Assembly: GCA_002292285.1 (NCBI GenBank)
Contig: DBBP01000016.1
Span: forward strand, 15,736 to 79,735
Reading direction: 5' to 3'
DNA length: 64,000 bases
Origin: Proteobacteria bacterium UBA981
GTDB lineage: Bacteria > Pseudomonadota > Gammaproteobacteria > Ga0077536
The position numbers and the translations under genes were made by a program. Positions 37,410 through 46,500 of the stretch are shown here, one piece after another. The notes under the pieces are model-generated. The model was not told where the DNA came from, searched no databases, and was given only the letters and a program-made list of their open reading frames with translations. Numbering within the stretch: the first letter of the stretch is position 1; every line of letters starts with the position of its first letter.

Positions 37410-38042
37410 ATGCTTGCTCTAATGTCCGATGAACGCATGAAAATGCCTGATAACGTGATACCCCTGACGGTCGGTGACGACACCGGCGTTGACGCCATGC
37501 GCCGCGCCGAGACGCTCCTGCTCGTTAAAGTGCGGGACACCGGGGATCGGCAGGCCTATAAGGAATTGTTCGACGCATTCACGCCGCGACTACGTGCCTA
37601 TGCCCGGAACCACGGTTGCGAGGCTGGGGCGGCTGAGAACGTAGTCCAGGACGTGATGGTCACGGCGTGGACACGGGCGCGTCTATTCGATCCGGACAAA
37701 GCCTCTGCGCGCACCTGGATATATACCCTCGTGCGAAACCGCCTCATAGACCAGCATCGCGCCGGTGAGCGTCGACAGCGAGCCTACGACGGCTACGCAA
37801 CAACATATTCCGAGTCGATCAGCGACGTCGACAGTTCCGAGAAGGACCTGCGTAATTCGCGCTTAACCGCGTTACTTGTCGAGCTGCCCCAAGAGCAGAG
37901 ACAAGCCGTTTTGATGGCTCATATCGAAGGTAAGTCGCACCGCGAAATTGCCGAAGAACTGAATGTGCCAGTGGGTACGATCAAATCGCGCACCCGCCTC
38001 GCGCTGCAGCGACTTCGCAAAGTAATGGAGGATCCGGCATGA
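37410..38042 (+). CDS. rpoE: ECF RNA polymerase sigma factor (RpoE of the ChrR type)
   Basis: Directs RNA polymerase to the photo-oxidative stress regulon. About 210 residues. Region 2 covers YKELFDAFTPRLRAYARNHG to ASARTWIYTLVRNRLIDQHR. Region 4 is LPQEQRQAVLMAHIEGKSHREIAEELNVP followed by GTIKSRTRLALQRLRK (two separate motifs). Possible ATG starts are 37410, 37422 and 37437; the first is five bases from the -10 box. The stop overlaps chrR (ATGA), as is normal for sigma/anti-sigma pairs. Confidence 0.9.
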   Translation: MLALMSDERMKMPDNVIPLTVGDDTGVDAMRRAETLLLVKVRDTGDRQAYKELFDAFTPRLRAYARNHGCEAGAAENVVQDVMVTAWTRARLFDPDKASARTWIYTLVRNRLIDQHRAGERRQRAYDGYATTYSESISDVDSSEKDLRNSRLTALLVELPQEQRQAVLMAHIEGKSHREIAEELNVPVGTIKSRTRLALQRLRKVMEDPA

Positions 38043-38695
38043 GCGCGATCCATCACCCAAGCACGGCCTGGTTGCTCGATTACGCAACGGGGAATGCACC
38101 GCCGCTGTTCGAGACCGTAATTCGCGCGCACGTTGGCGCCTGCGCAGATTGTCGCCACGAGATCGCCTTCGCGGAAAACCTCGGCGGCGAACTCATCGCA
38201 TCCGGAAGCGCCAATTCGACGGGCACGCTGAGCGCGCAGGACATCTGTGACCGGTATGAACAACAGGACGATGCAGGTACACCGTTTTCACGCGCCGACG
38301 AAGTCGCGTTGAATGGCGGCATCGAACAATTCGTCGCGACATACCTCAACAGAAGCGTGGACGCACTACCGTGGAAAAGCCTTGGCGGTGGCCTCAAAAT
38401 CTGCCGGCTCGCTGAAGAGCACGGCGCCCACATGTGGATGTTGCGAGGGCAAGCCGGCACCGTACTGCCCGAACATACGCACGGCGGCAGTGAGCTGACC
38501 CTGGTACTCAAAGGTTCTTATTTCTGTGGCTCGGATATTTTCCACGCCGGTGATATCGAAGATGCCGACGAGGATACCGAACACCAACCTGTGATCACGC
38601 GGGACGGCGAATGTATATGCCTCGCAGTGACGGAGGGGAATCTCCGCTTCAAAAAACTTCTGCCACGACTGGCGCAGCCATTTATCGGTATTTGA
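38039..38695 (+). CDS. chrR: ChrR-family zinc-binding anti-sigma factor with cupin domain
   Basis: 218 residues. The N-terminal ZAS domain has His6, His31, Cys35 and Cys38 (RAHVGACADC), the spacing of the Rhodobacter ChrR zinc site. It sequesters the sigma factor. The C-terminal cupin (LPEHTHGGSELTLVLKGSY) is the part needed for the singlet-oxygen response in the known system. Coupling to rpoE by a 4-base overlap supports the pairing. Confidence 0.92.
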   Translation: MSAIHHPSTAWLLDYATGNAPPLFETVIRAHVGACADCRHEIAFAENLGGELIASGSANSTGTLSAQDICDRYEQQDDAGTPFSRADEVALNGGIEQFVATYLNRSVDALPWKSLGGGLKICRLAEEHGAHMWMLRGQAGTVLPEHTHGGSELTLVLKGSYFCGSDIFHAGDIEDADEDTEHQPVITRDGECICLAVTEGNLRFKKLLPRLAQPFIGI

Positions 38696-39111
38696 CACCC
38701 ACAGCGATCTCGGCTTTTGGCCCTGCGTACGTGTTAAGAATGGCTTTGGAGTGTTGCTCCGAAACCAGGCCGTGTGGTTACCGGTCAAGTACTCGGTCGC
38801 AGGCAAGTGTTCGCCGAATGCATGCACCAGTAGCATACGGGTGGCGTCAACGCGGCGGCCGCAGTTATGAGCACATTGCCCACGGCGAAATAAATCGAAT
38901 AAAGACGCATGCGTATTTTCGGCATGCATCGAATATTAACTAGCCACTGGCGGGTTTACGCGAGCACTACGACACTGCACGTTTTATGAATTAGTCTATG
39001 TCCGTCGGGGGCCGAGCTTTTTCTGCCGGACAGTCGCTGCTCGCCCCGCGCTTAGCCCGAATTATAAAGTTTGAAGTCCTGGGAAGAACCGGCGCGATTC
39101 AAGGCGGTGCG
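38696..39111. other. Intergenic region downstream of chrR
   Basis: 416 bases, no believable gene. Short frames on both strands have no family resemblance. A GCATGC-containing palindromic patch (near 38905-38930) is present but lacks a T-run. Confidence 0.35.
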
Positions 39112-39180
39112 ATGTCGGAACGAGAAATCTATCTCAACCACGCGGGTACAAGTTGGCCGAAACCGCAGGTCTGCGTATTC
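39112..39180 (+). pseudogene. 5' stump of a class V (PLP-dependent) aminotransferase cut by an IS21 element
   Basis: An ATG at 39112 preceded by AAGGCGG opens MSEREIYLNHAGTSWPKPQV, the standard N-terminus of cysteine-desulfurase-like class V aminotransferases (IYLNxAxTSWPKP). The match ends where the 23-bp repeats of the IS21-type end begin. No downstream remainder of the gene was found in the window. Confidence 0.65.
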
Positions 39181-39186
39181 CGGCCG

Positions 39187-39300
39187 AAGCCGATCACCCA
39201 TTCCGGCGCAAGCCGATCACCCATTCCAGCCGAAGCCGATCACCATTTCCAGCGCAAGCCGATCACTGATTCCAGCTGAAGCCGATCACTTTTCGGTCTT
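39187..39300. repeat. Tandem 23-bp terminal repeats of an IS21-family element
   Basis: Five copies of a 23-bp unit starting AAGCCGATCAC (39187, 39210, 39233, 39256, 39279) with varying tails. They sit about 100 bases upstream of istA. Multiple terminal repeats are typical of IS21 ends, where they bind the transposase. A single orphan copy lies at 44810-44820. Confidence 0.75.
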
Positions 39301-39397
39301 TGCCGGAATGTGGTTTGGCCGTTGAGGGAGCGCTAGCAAACGCAGGATAACAACCCGCCATGGGATGCTGGACGTTTTTTCGTCCAGAGGAAGCCCG

Positions 39398-40433
39398 ATG
39401 GCTTATACGAGGTTATCCATGCGCAAACTACGCGATATTCTACGGCTGCATTTTGCCGCCGCCTTAAGCAACCGAGCGATTGCCCGTGCCATCGGGGTAT
39501 CGGCCTCGACGGTCAGTGATTGTCTGGTCCGGGCACGTGCCGCGGGGATCGGCTGGCCGCTGCCGGAGAGCCTGAGCGACACGGCGCTCGATGAGGCGCT
39601 GTACGGTCCACGCGTCAGCCGGCAAGCCTGCGCCCCGGCAACGCTAGCGGATTATGCCGAGGTCCACCGTGAACTGCGGCGCAAAGGCGTGACCCTGATG
39701 CTGCTGTGGACTGAGTACTGAGTACAAGGCGCTCAATCCCGACGGCCTGATGTACGCCGCGTTCTGCGCGCGCTACCGCGCCTGGCGAGGACATCTCGAT
39801 GTCGTCATGCGCCAGACACATCTCGCCGGCGATAAGTTATTTGTCGACTATGCCGGCCACACCATGCCGGTGATTGACCGTACGACCGGTGAAGTGCGCC
39901 AAGTGCAAATCTTTGTCGCTGTCCTCGGTGCGTCCAACTACACCTATGCGGAAGCGACATGGACGCAATCTCTGCCCGATTGGATTGGTGCTCATACGCG
40001 CGCCTTCGCTTTCTTGGGTGGCGTACCCAATATCGTCATCCCCGACAACCTCAAAAGCGGCGTCACCCGGGCGCATCGTTATGATCCCGATCTAAATCCC
40101 ACCTACCAGGACATGGCTGCCCATTACGGCGTCGCCGTGGTGCCCACCCGAGTGCGTAAGCCGCAGGACAAAGCCAAAGTCGAAGTGGGCGTCCAAATCG
40201 TCGAGCGCACCCTCCTCGCGGTCCTGCGCAATCGGCAGTTCTTCTCACTCGCCGAGCTTAACGACGCCATCGCCGAGTTGCTCTCCCGACTCAATCAACG
40301 CCCCTTCAAGAAACTACCCGGCTCACGCCACAGCCAGTTCGACGCACTTGACCGCCCGACTCTGAAACCGTTGCCCACCAGCCGTGCGTTGCGACAGCTG
40401 TCATGCCGAGCACCTGGTCGCCTTCAGCTGTAA
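39398..40433 (+). pseudogene. istA: IS21-family transposase IstA, frameshifted and truncated
   Basis: The N-terminal HTH (LSMRKLRDILRLHFAAALSN, AIGVSASTVSDCL) is followed by the DDE core (FVDYAGHTMPVIDR, PNIVIPDNLKSGVTRAHRYD, KPQDKAKVEVGVQIVERTLL). A perfect 7-bp tandem duplication, TGAGTAC-TGAGTAC at 39712-39725, throws the frame between LLWTEY and EYKALNPDGL. The 3' end runs into an IS91 transposase fragment at 40384, and no istB follows, so the element is dead. Confidence 0.85.
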
Positions 40434-41245
40434 ACGTCGGGGTTTTTGCCCAAGCTGCGGCGCCCGGCGCATGGCCGAGAGTGCCGCGCTGCTAGTCGAC
40501 GAGGTGTTTCCCGAGCAGCTGGTGCGCCAATGGGTGCTGAGCGTCCCGTACCCGTTACGCTTCCTGTTTGCCAGCCGCCCTGAAGTGATGGGCCGAGTGC
40601 TGGGCATCGTCTACCGCTGCATCGCCACGCACCTGATCAAAAAGGCCGGCTTTTCCCGCAAGATGGCCCAGACCGGAGCGGTCACCCTGATCCAGCGCTT
40701 CGGCAGCGTGCTGAACCTGAACGTCCATTTCCACATGCTGTTTCTGGATGGGGTGTAGGTCGAGCGTCGGGATGGTTCGCTGCGTTTCCGCTGGGTGAAA
40801 GAACCGACCAGTGCCGAGTTGGCCCGGCTGACCCAAACATTGGCATTGCGCATCGGCCGCTACCTCGAACGCCAGGGATTGTTGGAACGCGATGCGGACA
40901 ATAGCTATCTGGCTCGCGATGACCTTGAGGCCGGGCCGATGGAACAACTCCTGGGTTCGTCGATCACCTATCGGATTGCCGTCGGGCCGCAGCAGGGTCG
41001 CAAAGTGTTCACGCTGCGAGAGGCTGGCGGCGTGGGACGAGCCCTTCGATGACGGGGTCGGTAAGGTCGCTGGATTCTCCTTGCACGCCGGCGTGGCGGC
41101 GCGGGCGGTTCAACGCCAGAAGCTCGAGCGGCTGTGCCGCTACATCAGTCGGCCGACCATTGCGGAGCAGCGTCTATCGTGTGACCGGGCGGTAGCGGCG
41201 ATTCAGTGCTCATGCTTCATCTCGATTGGTGGGGTGATGGGCTGA
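40384..41245 (+). pseudogene. IS91-family transposase core fragment with stop and frameshift
   Basis: The sequence starts inside the zinc-binding domain (CDSCHAEHLVAFSCKRRGFC, then CPSCGARRM) and continues through the HUH nuclease region (LNLNVHFHMLFLDGV). A TAG at 40756 replaces a Tyr codon. The frame resumes (VKEPTSAELARLTQTLALRI, LLGSSITYRIAVGPQQG) and shifts once more before FDDGVGKVAGFSLHAGVAAR. Both termini are missing. It appears joined to the IstA remnant by recombination. Confidence 0.85.
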
Positions 41246-41659
41246 TGGTTATCAATAGACACACAAAAATAGTGTTTGTCCCAGCGCTGGCGGTTGGCGC
41301 CTTCACCAACCACAACAACCCCAAATAGAAAAGTATGAGTATAAGACGAATAAACGCCGCTTCTGCCAATTCCGTCGGGTGACTCTAGCTAACGCAGCAG
41401 CGGTCAAGCGCTGGTTCGAGTGGGTGTTGGCTGCAACCGAGTTCATCGGGCGCGAGAATTTGCACCTTTCGGCACAGAACATCTGCTTGTTTCAAGTCGG
41501 CGGCCGCCGTCTGCGTCTGTCGAACCAACACCATCGGCTACCACGAAGCGGACGAAGGGATCTGCCAATGTCCGCGCGTCGTATCCAACAACAAAAACAC
41601 AATGCCCGCTCGTTGCAGCGAGAGCGAACTTGTCGGTCTAGTGAAAAGAAATCTAACGA
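41246..41659. other. Debris downstream of the IS91 fragment
   Basis: No intact gene. TATAAGACGAATAAACGCC near 41340 resembles 44831-44850 at the start of another IS91 N-terminal remnant, so part of this stretch is IS91 end sequence. The remainder is not assignable. Confidence 0.4.
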
Positions 41660-42085
41660 ATGCCTTATGATGCGGCGATGATTTCGCTGCGTCGCGCCAA
41701 CTCGACCGACTTGGATTTTCTTACCGAATTCACGTTGGCGCCGAGTGGGCCCAAGCTCGAAGCACTGCTTGAGCGTAGTGAGGTGCAGATTGTTACAGCT
41801 GATCACACGCCCGTCGGATTCTTATCGTTTTCTATCTTGTGGGGAACACTGCCGTTCCTTGAGTTCATTGAGATCCTGGTGTCCCAGCGCGGCCGCAAGA
41901 TCGGTGCAACTTCGGTTAGGGCCTGGGAGCAGGAAATGAGGGGCAGGGGCTTCGACCTTGTGCTGGTTTCAACCAGTGCGGACAGCAACGCACAACATTT
42001 CTGGCGCAAGATGGGCTACGTTGATTGCGGCGCGCTGACTGTGCGCGGCAAAGCTGCAGAGGTCTTTTTAAAGCGGCCAATTTAA
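41660..42085 (+). CDS. GNAT-family N-acetyltransferase
   Basis: 141 residues (135 if starting at the ATG at 41678, MISLRRANSTDL). GNAT features are the N-terminal strand-helix (ISLRRANSTDLDFLTEF), FLEFIEILVSQRGRKIGATSV as the CoA-binding loop and a C-terminal NAQHFWRKMGYVD. Substrate unknown. No operon partner. It has intact coding sequence despite lying among transposon debris. Confidence 0.75.
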   Translation: MPYDAAMISLRRANSTDLDFLTEFTLAPSGPKLEALLERSEVQIVTADHTPVGFLSFSILWGTLPFLEFIEILVSQRGRKIGATSVRAWEQEMRGRGFDLVLVSTSADSNAQHFWRKMGYVDCGALTVRGKAAEVFLKRPI

Positions 42086-42395
42086 TCGAGTGCTACAGCC
42101 ACGATGTTCTCGAGGTCAGACAAAATTCCAAGCTAAGCGGACACTAGATTCGCCGACTTGTCGGGCTCTCACCGGCCAAGTTCGGACATGCGCGAGCTTA
42201 AACGAGAAGACTTAATACCGAACTTTATACATGCGGCGGTCAATGACGACCAGGCGCTCTACGCTCCACTGTGTTGTTACACATCGTACTCGATCCGAAA
42301 ATTACCTTATTACAAATAAGAACTGTCGCTATTCGGTATTTTTTTCCAATGCATCAGTCGGGTGAGTTGGTCCGATCCCTGAAATCCTGCCAAAC
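42086..42395. other. 310-base intergenic region
   Basis: Between a GNAT gene and the 3' end of the DUF6279 lipoprotein. I see no gene, terminator or repeat in it. Confidence 0.4.
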
Positions 42396-43241
42396 TCAAT
42401 TAGCCAGGTTGATCAGGGTCTCGAGGTCGCGCCGCATCCCCTTGAGTTTCTTATCGAGTCGAATCGATTGCTTCGCATCGCGTAGATTGACCGTATCGGC
42501 AATGAGGCCGTTGATGACATGCAGATTATGCGCAAAGCGCTTGGCGTATTCGCCAGAACGCTGCCCATCTCGCGCGGCCAACGCTTCGACAACTGACGTT
42601 TGCCATCCGGGCTCGCGCTTGAGCAATTCCTGTAGGCGTATGAGCCAAGCACGCCGGTCCTCGAGCCAGGCATGATCGAAGCGCTGCAGAGATCCAGCAC
42701 TGACGAATAGAATGTCTTTTTGCTGCGGCGAAAGCCTGCCCAAAAATTCGCTCAGATTATCCTGCAGGCTTTCGAAAAGATCATCCGCATACTCGGCCTC
42801 ACTACGAGAGAGATATTCCTTTTCGTGGTCGGCTTGTTTGTCCCACAGCGCCTCGATGAAGTCTGCCATCTGTGCTTCAGACAACTCATCGCCGAGACCC
42901 AAGGCTATCGGCAGGATTCGGTTCTCGATGCGTTGCCAGGCAATAAGCAAAAAATTCGCCCAAATTTGCACGGTGCCTGTGTCTACTGGTTGCTCAAGAT
43001 CACGCTCGATTCGATCGAGGATACGGATGTAGGATTCGAGTTCGTCGTTGCGGTGCCAATCGAGTAGAACGCGAAGCTGCACTTTGAATTCGCTATTCTG
43101 TGCGCGGTTGAGGTCGACATAGTCGCCGACATGCCACGGGATCAGCCAGTCGAGCCTGTTATACATGAACGTATTGCTGCACCCGACGAGGATCGCGAGA
43201 TACAGAAGAGCCAGCCAGCGGTGGGTTCTTCTACTAAACAT
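42396..43241 (-). CDS. DUF6279-like lipoprotein
   Basis: 281 residues with a lipoprotein signal (WLALLYLAILVGC, Cys near residue 21) followed directly by SNTFMYNRLDWLIPWHVGDY, a conserved opening of the DUF6279 family. The rest is long amphipathic helices rich in Glu, Arg and Leu. Function unknown; such proteins are often found near folate/photolyase-type genes. It is monocistronic as far as visible. Confidence 0.75.
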   Translation of the reverse strand: MFSRRTHRWLALLYLAILVGCSNTFMYNRLDWLIPWHVGDYVDLNRAQNSEFKVQLRVLLDWHRNDELESYIRILDRIERDLEQPVDTGTVQIWANFLLIAWQRIENRILPIALGLGDELSEAQMADFIEALWDKQADHEKEYLSRSEAEYADDLFESLQDNLSEFLGRLSPQQKDILFVSAGSLQRFDHAWLEDRRAWLIRLQELLKREPGWQTSVVEALAARDGQRSGEYAKRFAHNLHVINGLIADTVNLRDAKQSIRLDKKLKGMRRDLETLINLAN

Positions 43242-43803
43242 AGTCCGGACCTATCCTACATGCCAGGCCGGATAAACGCTCAGTTCCAGTGCTGCGGAAA
43301 CCTTGGTGCCGGTGCCGAGATCGAGGAATTGATGCGGGCGCTTAGTCTGCGTCCGTACTTCTGCGAGGCTCACTGCATGCGCCCAAGCGCGCTTCGCGCG
43401 TCCATTGCATCGTTTGGAAGCATAATCAGCGCGCCGAGCGCCAAACGGAAAAAGCGGCCCGCGCCGCGAGCCCTTTCAGATCGGCAAGAATTCAAGGCGT
43501 CGCATCTGACGAGTCTTTTGGGACTGGTTGTCGCTTCGGTCAGTTAGCGCTTTATAGCCGCGGCAATACGCGTCCATTCACTACGCCAAAAACTGACATT
43601 CGCGATCGCGATGCTGATCGACTTGAACGGCCACAAGCAGCCATGCGCCAACTAGAAAGGCGCTTACAAAAAAAACCGCCGAAGCGGGTCTACTGATGGC
43701 GACTCTTGCTAAGATGGTGTCTCGAAGCGACTTCTTAAAAGCCAATCCTCGCGTCCACCGCTTTCAACAGGCAGACTCATCACTGTTCTAGTGGTGAATT
43801 GAT
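43242..43803. other. 560-base intergenic region
   Basis: Divergent spacer between the DUF6279 lipoprotein and DUF2256-nei. A 138-codon frame crosses it but overlaps the lipoprotein start antisense and has no family features. I did not find a TGATCC-N16-CGTA box here. Confidence 0.4.
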
Positions 43804-43989
43804 ATGCACGCAAAGCCCAATCTGCCCATCAAGATCTGCAAAACCTGCGAGCGAGCCTTCACTTGGCGGAAAAAGTGGGCGCGCGACTGGAATTTGGTGA
43901 AATACTGCTCGAAGCGCTGTCGTGGTGACAGGAACACGCTATCAACACGGCACGCCGTGCGCCCAGACAAGGAACTCCGTGATGCCTGA
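43804..43989 (+). CDS. DUF2256 small zinc-ribbon-like protein
   Basis: 61 residues. The Cys pairs ICKTCERAF and KYCSKRCRGD plus WRKKWARDWNLV are the DUF2256 hallmark, a four-cysteine metal site. Members are almost always next to cryptochrome/photolyase genes; the function is unknown. Its stop overlaps nei by eight bases. A clear Shine-Dalgarno is not visible. Confidence 0.85.
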   Translation: MHAKPNLPIKICKTCERAFTWRKKWARDWNLVKYCSKRCRGDRNTLSTRHAVRPDKELRDA

Positions 43990-44803
43990 GGGACCCGAGA
44001 TTCGGCTGGCAGCCGACAAAATTGCACGCGTGCTGATCGGAGAGCCATTGCGCAAGGTGATACTGACGCCACCGCTAATTCAGGATTATGAAGAGGTCCT
44101 GCGAGGAGCAACGGTCACAGCCGTCGACACGCGCGGCAAAGCGATGCTGACACACTTCGATAATGGCCTGGTGATGTACAGCCACAATCAGCTGTATGGA
44201 CGCTGGTATACGAGCAAACTGCCCAAATTACCGAAAACCACGCGCAGTCTCAGGGTTGCTTTCGACACCGACAGTCATACGGCAAGGCTCTACTCGGCAA
44301 CCGATATCGACATTCTTGAACGTGACAAGCTGGCACAACATCCGTTTCTACGCGCTATCGGGCCTGATGTTCTGGATAAGAAGACCACAGCAGCCAAGAT
44401 CCTCAAGCGTCTCAAGTCGGATCGATTTTCGGGCCGTGCCTTTGGCAATCTGTATCTTGACCAGCACTTCCTGGCAGGAATCGGCAATTATCTGCGCTCG
44501 GAGATTCTTTGGTGCGCCGGGGTTTTTCCTACCAGCCGGCCAAGAGATCTCGGCGACGAGCGTCTCAAGAAACTTGCTGGCGAAACACTGAAGATCAGCC
44601 GCCGCTCCTACAAAACTCGCGGGATCACTGTTACGCCCAGTCTTGCGAAGCGACTAAGGAACAGTGGCACACGTTATGCGGACTATCGACACTTCGTGTT
44701 TACCCCCGACGGCCAACCCTGCTACGTGTGCGGTTCCAGCGTTGAACGGACGGATGTCGGCAGTCGCAAGCTGTTCTATTGTCCGACATGTCAGCAGCGA
44801 TGA
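43982..44803 (+). CDS. nei: Endonuclease VIII (oxidised-pyrimidine DNA glycosylase)
   Basis: Excises oxidised pyrimidines and nicks the abasic site. 273 residues. MPEGPEIRLAADKIA supplies the catalytic Pro/Glu; LDQHFLAGIGNYLRSEILW holds the helix-two-turn-helix; the C-terminal zinc finger is CYVCGSSVERT..FYCPTCQQ. The start follows the absolutely conserved MPEGPE. A role in repairing oxidative DNA damage fits the surrounding photo-oxidative gene set. Confidence 0.95.
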   Translation: MPEGPEIRLAADKIARVLIGEPLRKVILTPPLIQDYEEVLRGATVTAVDTRGKAMLTHFDNGLVMYSHNQLYGRWYTSKLPKLPKTTRSLRVAFDTDSHTARLYSATDIDILERDKLAQHPFLRAIGPDVLDKKTTAAKILKRLKSDRFSGRAFGNLYLDQHFLAGIGNYLRSEILWCAGVFPTSRPRDLGDERLKKLAGETLKISRRSYKTRGITVTPSLAKRLRNSGTRYADYRHFVFTPDGQPCYVCGSSVERTDVGSRKLFYCPTCQQR

Positions 44804-44809
44804 CGCCTC

Positions 44810-44930
44810 AAGCCGATCACTGATCCTTGAATATAAGACGAACAAACGCCCTTTATCGCGATCCCGTCGAACACCGCCGGTTCATCAAACCGTCGTCAAC
44901 CGACACTTCGACACGGCGTTGGCCTGAATT
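44810..44930 (+). mobile_element. Orphan IS21 end repeat and IS91 N-terminal remnant
   Basis: AAGCCGATCACTGAT at 44810 is one unit of the IS21-type end repeat from 39187. The following bases encode RRTPPVHQTVVNRHFDTALA, resembling the start of IS91 transposases (RRxPExxxLYxxVxxHxxTFLA). Nearly the same 75 bases recur at 47155-47240. No open frame continues. Confidence 0.55.
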
Positions 44931-45052
44931 GCGCGCCCGAGCCGAAAGAAAGTCCGCACGTCGGCGCAATTTTTCGGCGTTTTTCTTGGTTAACACGACA
45001 GCGTCCGTGCAGCCTCTTCGAGGTCGCCGCACGGCTGCTTGGTCGATACGTC

Positions 45053-45271
45053 TTAGCCGAATAAGCGGCCTCGGGGTGTATCTCGAGACGGAGGCGAATG
45101 CATAATCATTGTGGAGTCTCTGCGCTCTAGGTGAAGGAGGCTCTTCTCAATCACCACGGGAGCTTCGATGCAGGCGATGAGCTTGGCGTGGCCGCAGCAG
45201 CAGTTGCAGATGTCGACGTTGAGGTTGAACATCCGCTCCAGGTCCGGTGTCCACGCCGAGGTTGAATGCAT
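45053..45271 (-). pseudogene. IS91 transposase C-terminal remnant
   Basis: The minus strand encodes LERMFNLNVDICNCCCGHAK then LIACIEAPVVIEKSLLHL, matching the IS91 C-terminus (RVFNIDIETCxxCGGxxKVIACIEDPVVI). It ends DTPRGRLFG, like the usual PP..GLFD end. Opposite in orientation to the core fragment at 40384. Confidence 0.8.
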
Positions 45272-45327
45272 ATGGCTTGATTGTAAGAACGCAGTACGCT
45301 TCCGGGCACTAGCAAGTTCGAGGTCTA

Positions 45328-45807
45328 TCAGGGGGCTTGTGCAATGGCCTTGAAGAAGAGGTTAGGATAGTCGTCCGGACCGCGCGGGGAGACGCGCTCT
45401 AACTGGGCTTGTGCGAAAAATTGTGTCGAGACGCGCTCGGAGCGAACCCAGGCGCCGCCAATGCCCTGCTGCCGTACGGCGTCGAATACAGCAGTCATAA
45501 GTGCGTTACCAACACCCTGATTCTGGATAATCGGTAACACATAGAGCCCGTGCAACAGCGCCGCGCCCTGATCGTGGCGTAGATCAAAGAGCGCCACGCC
45601 GATTGGGTGGCCAAGTCGCTCACAGACAAACACATCGAATTGAGTGAGATCGGTCGCGTCGTAACACAGCACAGGTACCGACAATCGCTTCACGCGTTCC
45701 GCCATCGGCCAGCTCATCACCGCAGAGCTGACTATGCGGTTGATGGCCGGTAGATCAGCAGCAGTGCCTTTGCTGAACAGCAGGTTGCTAGTCTTTGCCA
45801 GCCTCAT
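45328..45807 (-). CDS. GNAT-family N-acetyltransferase, last gene of the small-membrane-protein operon
   Basis: About 159 residues from the ATG at 45807. CoA loop VLPIIQNQGVGNALM, preceding AALLHGLYV, later SERVSTQFFAQAQLERV. Paralogous to the GNAT at 24568. The start lies inside the end of the 37-residue membrane protein gene (frames overlap by 20 bp), so translation is coupled to the three tiny upstream proteins. Confidence 0.78.
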   Translation of the reverse strand: MRLAKTSNLLFSKGTAADLPAINRIVSSAVMSWPMAERVKRLSVPVLCYDATDLTQFDVFVCERLGHPIGVALFDLRHDQGAALLHGLYVLPIIQNQGVGNALMTAVFDAVRQQGIGGAWVRSERVSTQFFAQAQLERVSPRGPDDYPNLFFKAIAQAP

Positions 45808-45901
45808 CTTTCTGCATTTTCCTGAATTCGAGTATGGTAAGGACAACAGCGATGGACATCATGCTGAAGACAAACGCGGCCATGTATATCAGGTCTGGCA
45901 T
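45788..45901 (-). CDS. 37-residue single-pass membrane protein
   Basis: MPDLIYMAAFVFSMMSIAVV starts a single transmembrane helix; a short basic/acidic cytoplasmic tail follows (EFRKMQKDEAGKD). GGGGAG lies nine bases before the ATG at 45901, good support for such a small gene, and the start overlaps the stop of the preceding gene (TAATG). Unknown family; size and shape resemble small accessory subunits of membrane complexes. Confidence 0.7.
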   Translation of the reverse strand: MPDLIYMAAFVFSMMSIAVVLTILEFRKMQKDEAGKD

Positions 45902-46083
45902 TATTGCTTTCTCCCCATCAGTGCTGACAGCTTGAAGTAGATGCCAAACGCGAGAATCGAGGGCACCCAGATTGCGGTGAAGATGGCCTGTTCGCGATCT
46001 CCCATGACGAACCACATGTAAGCGGAAATCACAAAAGACACGCCGACTGCCAGGAGCAGAAAGAAGTCAGAAGTTTTGAACAC
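45901..46083 (-). CDS. 60-residue two-helix membrane protein
   Basis: Two hydrophobic helices (DFFLLLAVGVSFVISAYMWF and IFTAIWVPSILAFGIYFKL) joined by a short acidic loop (MGDREQ), ending GRKQ. Unknown family. It starts two bases after the preceding gene and overlaps the next by one base. Confidence 0.65.
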   Translation of the reverse strand: MFKTSDFFLLLAVGVSFVISAYMWFVMGDREQAIFTAIWVPSILAFGIYFKLSALMGRKQ

Positions 46084-46085
46084 GG

Positions 46086-46313
46086 TTATTCCTTCTCATT
46101 TAGGTTTACTAGATTCCAGTCGGTTAGCCCGTAGAGCACGGCGCTGACGAGACAAGCGCTGATCGTGACTGTGGCCATGACGCGCAGACCCGTCACGTTA
46201 CCGAATTGAAGAAAGTCGATTGAAATAATGCCGACGAGCATCGCCGTTAGTATGAGGACGCCACAAAACGCTATGCCGTTGCTGGCCCATCGCATGTAAA
46301 AAATGGTCTTCAT
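46086..46313 (-). CDS. 75-residue two-helix membrane protein
   Basis: Two helices (NGIAFCGVLILTAMLVGIIS and VMATVTISACLVSAVLYGL) and a polar tail (WNLVNLNEKE). The ATG at 46313 lies four bases after the -10 of an ECF-type promoter; an ATG at 46319 is inside that -10. Unknown family. It is the first gene of a four-gene minus-strand operon. Confidence 0.6.
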   Translation of the reverse strand: MKTIFYMRWASNGIAFCGVLILTAMLVGIISIDFLQFGNVTGLRVMATVTISACLVSAVLYGLTDWNLVNLNEKE

Positions 46314-46317
46314 AGAC

Positions 46318-46347
46318 ATAGTACGTCCAGGACCAGTAGTTAGATCA
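46318..46347 (-). promoter_or_regulatory. ECF sigma promoter of the small-membrane-protein operon
   Basis: On the minus strand TGATCT (46347-46342), 18 bases ending CG, then TACTAT (46323-46318). One mismatch to TGATCC in the -35, perfect CGTA in the -10. It diverges from the PAS-gene promoter 90 bases away. Confidence 0.55.
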
Positions 46348-46436
46348 CCGAGTGCGCCGGTACCCTGAAATGAAGGGTTTGATCGTCGCGCCAGGTCTTG
46401 GCAATTGTGCTTTAGTGGTTCTCATTGTCTAAAACC

Positions 46437-46466
46437 TGATCCAAAGGCGGCGCTCCTGCGTACAAG
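46437..46466 (+). promoter_or_regulatory. ECF sigma promoter of the LOV-like PAS gene
   Basis: TGATCC at 46437-46442, 18 bases ending GCG, then TACAAG at 46461. It is 34 bases upstream of the PAS protein ATG, leaving room for its AAAGAAATGAGG leader. Confidence 0.6.
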
Positions 46467-46500
46467 GTGCAGTAAGAAACTAAAGAAATGAGGAAAAAAA

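Noticed and set aside
39187..39300. The 23-bp tandem repeats as a CRISPR array
   Set aside because: The units are contiguous without unique spacers and lie at an IS21 end next to istA; no cas genes are present.
41572..41600. Possible ECF box (GGATCT-N16-CGTATC) before the GNAT at 41660
   Set aside because: Two mismatches in the -35 and location in IS91 debris; too weak to list as a promoter.
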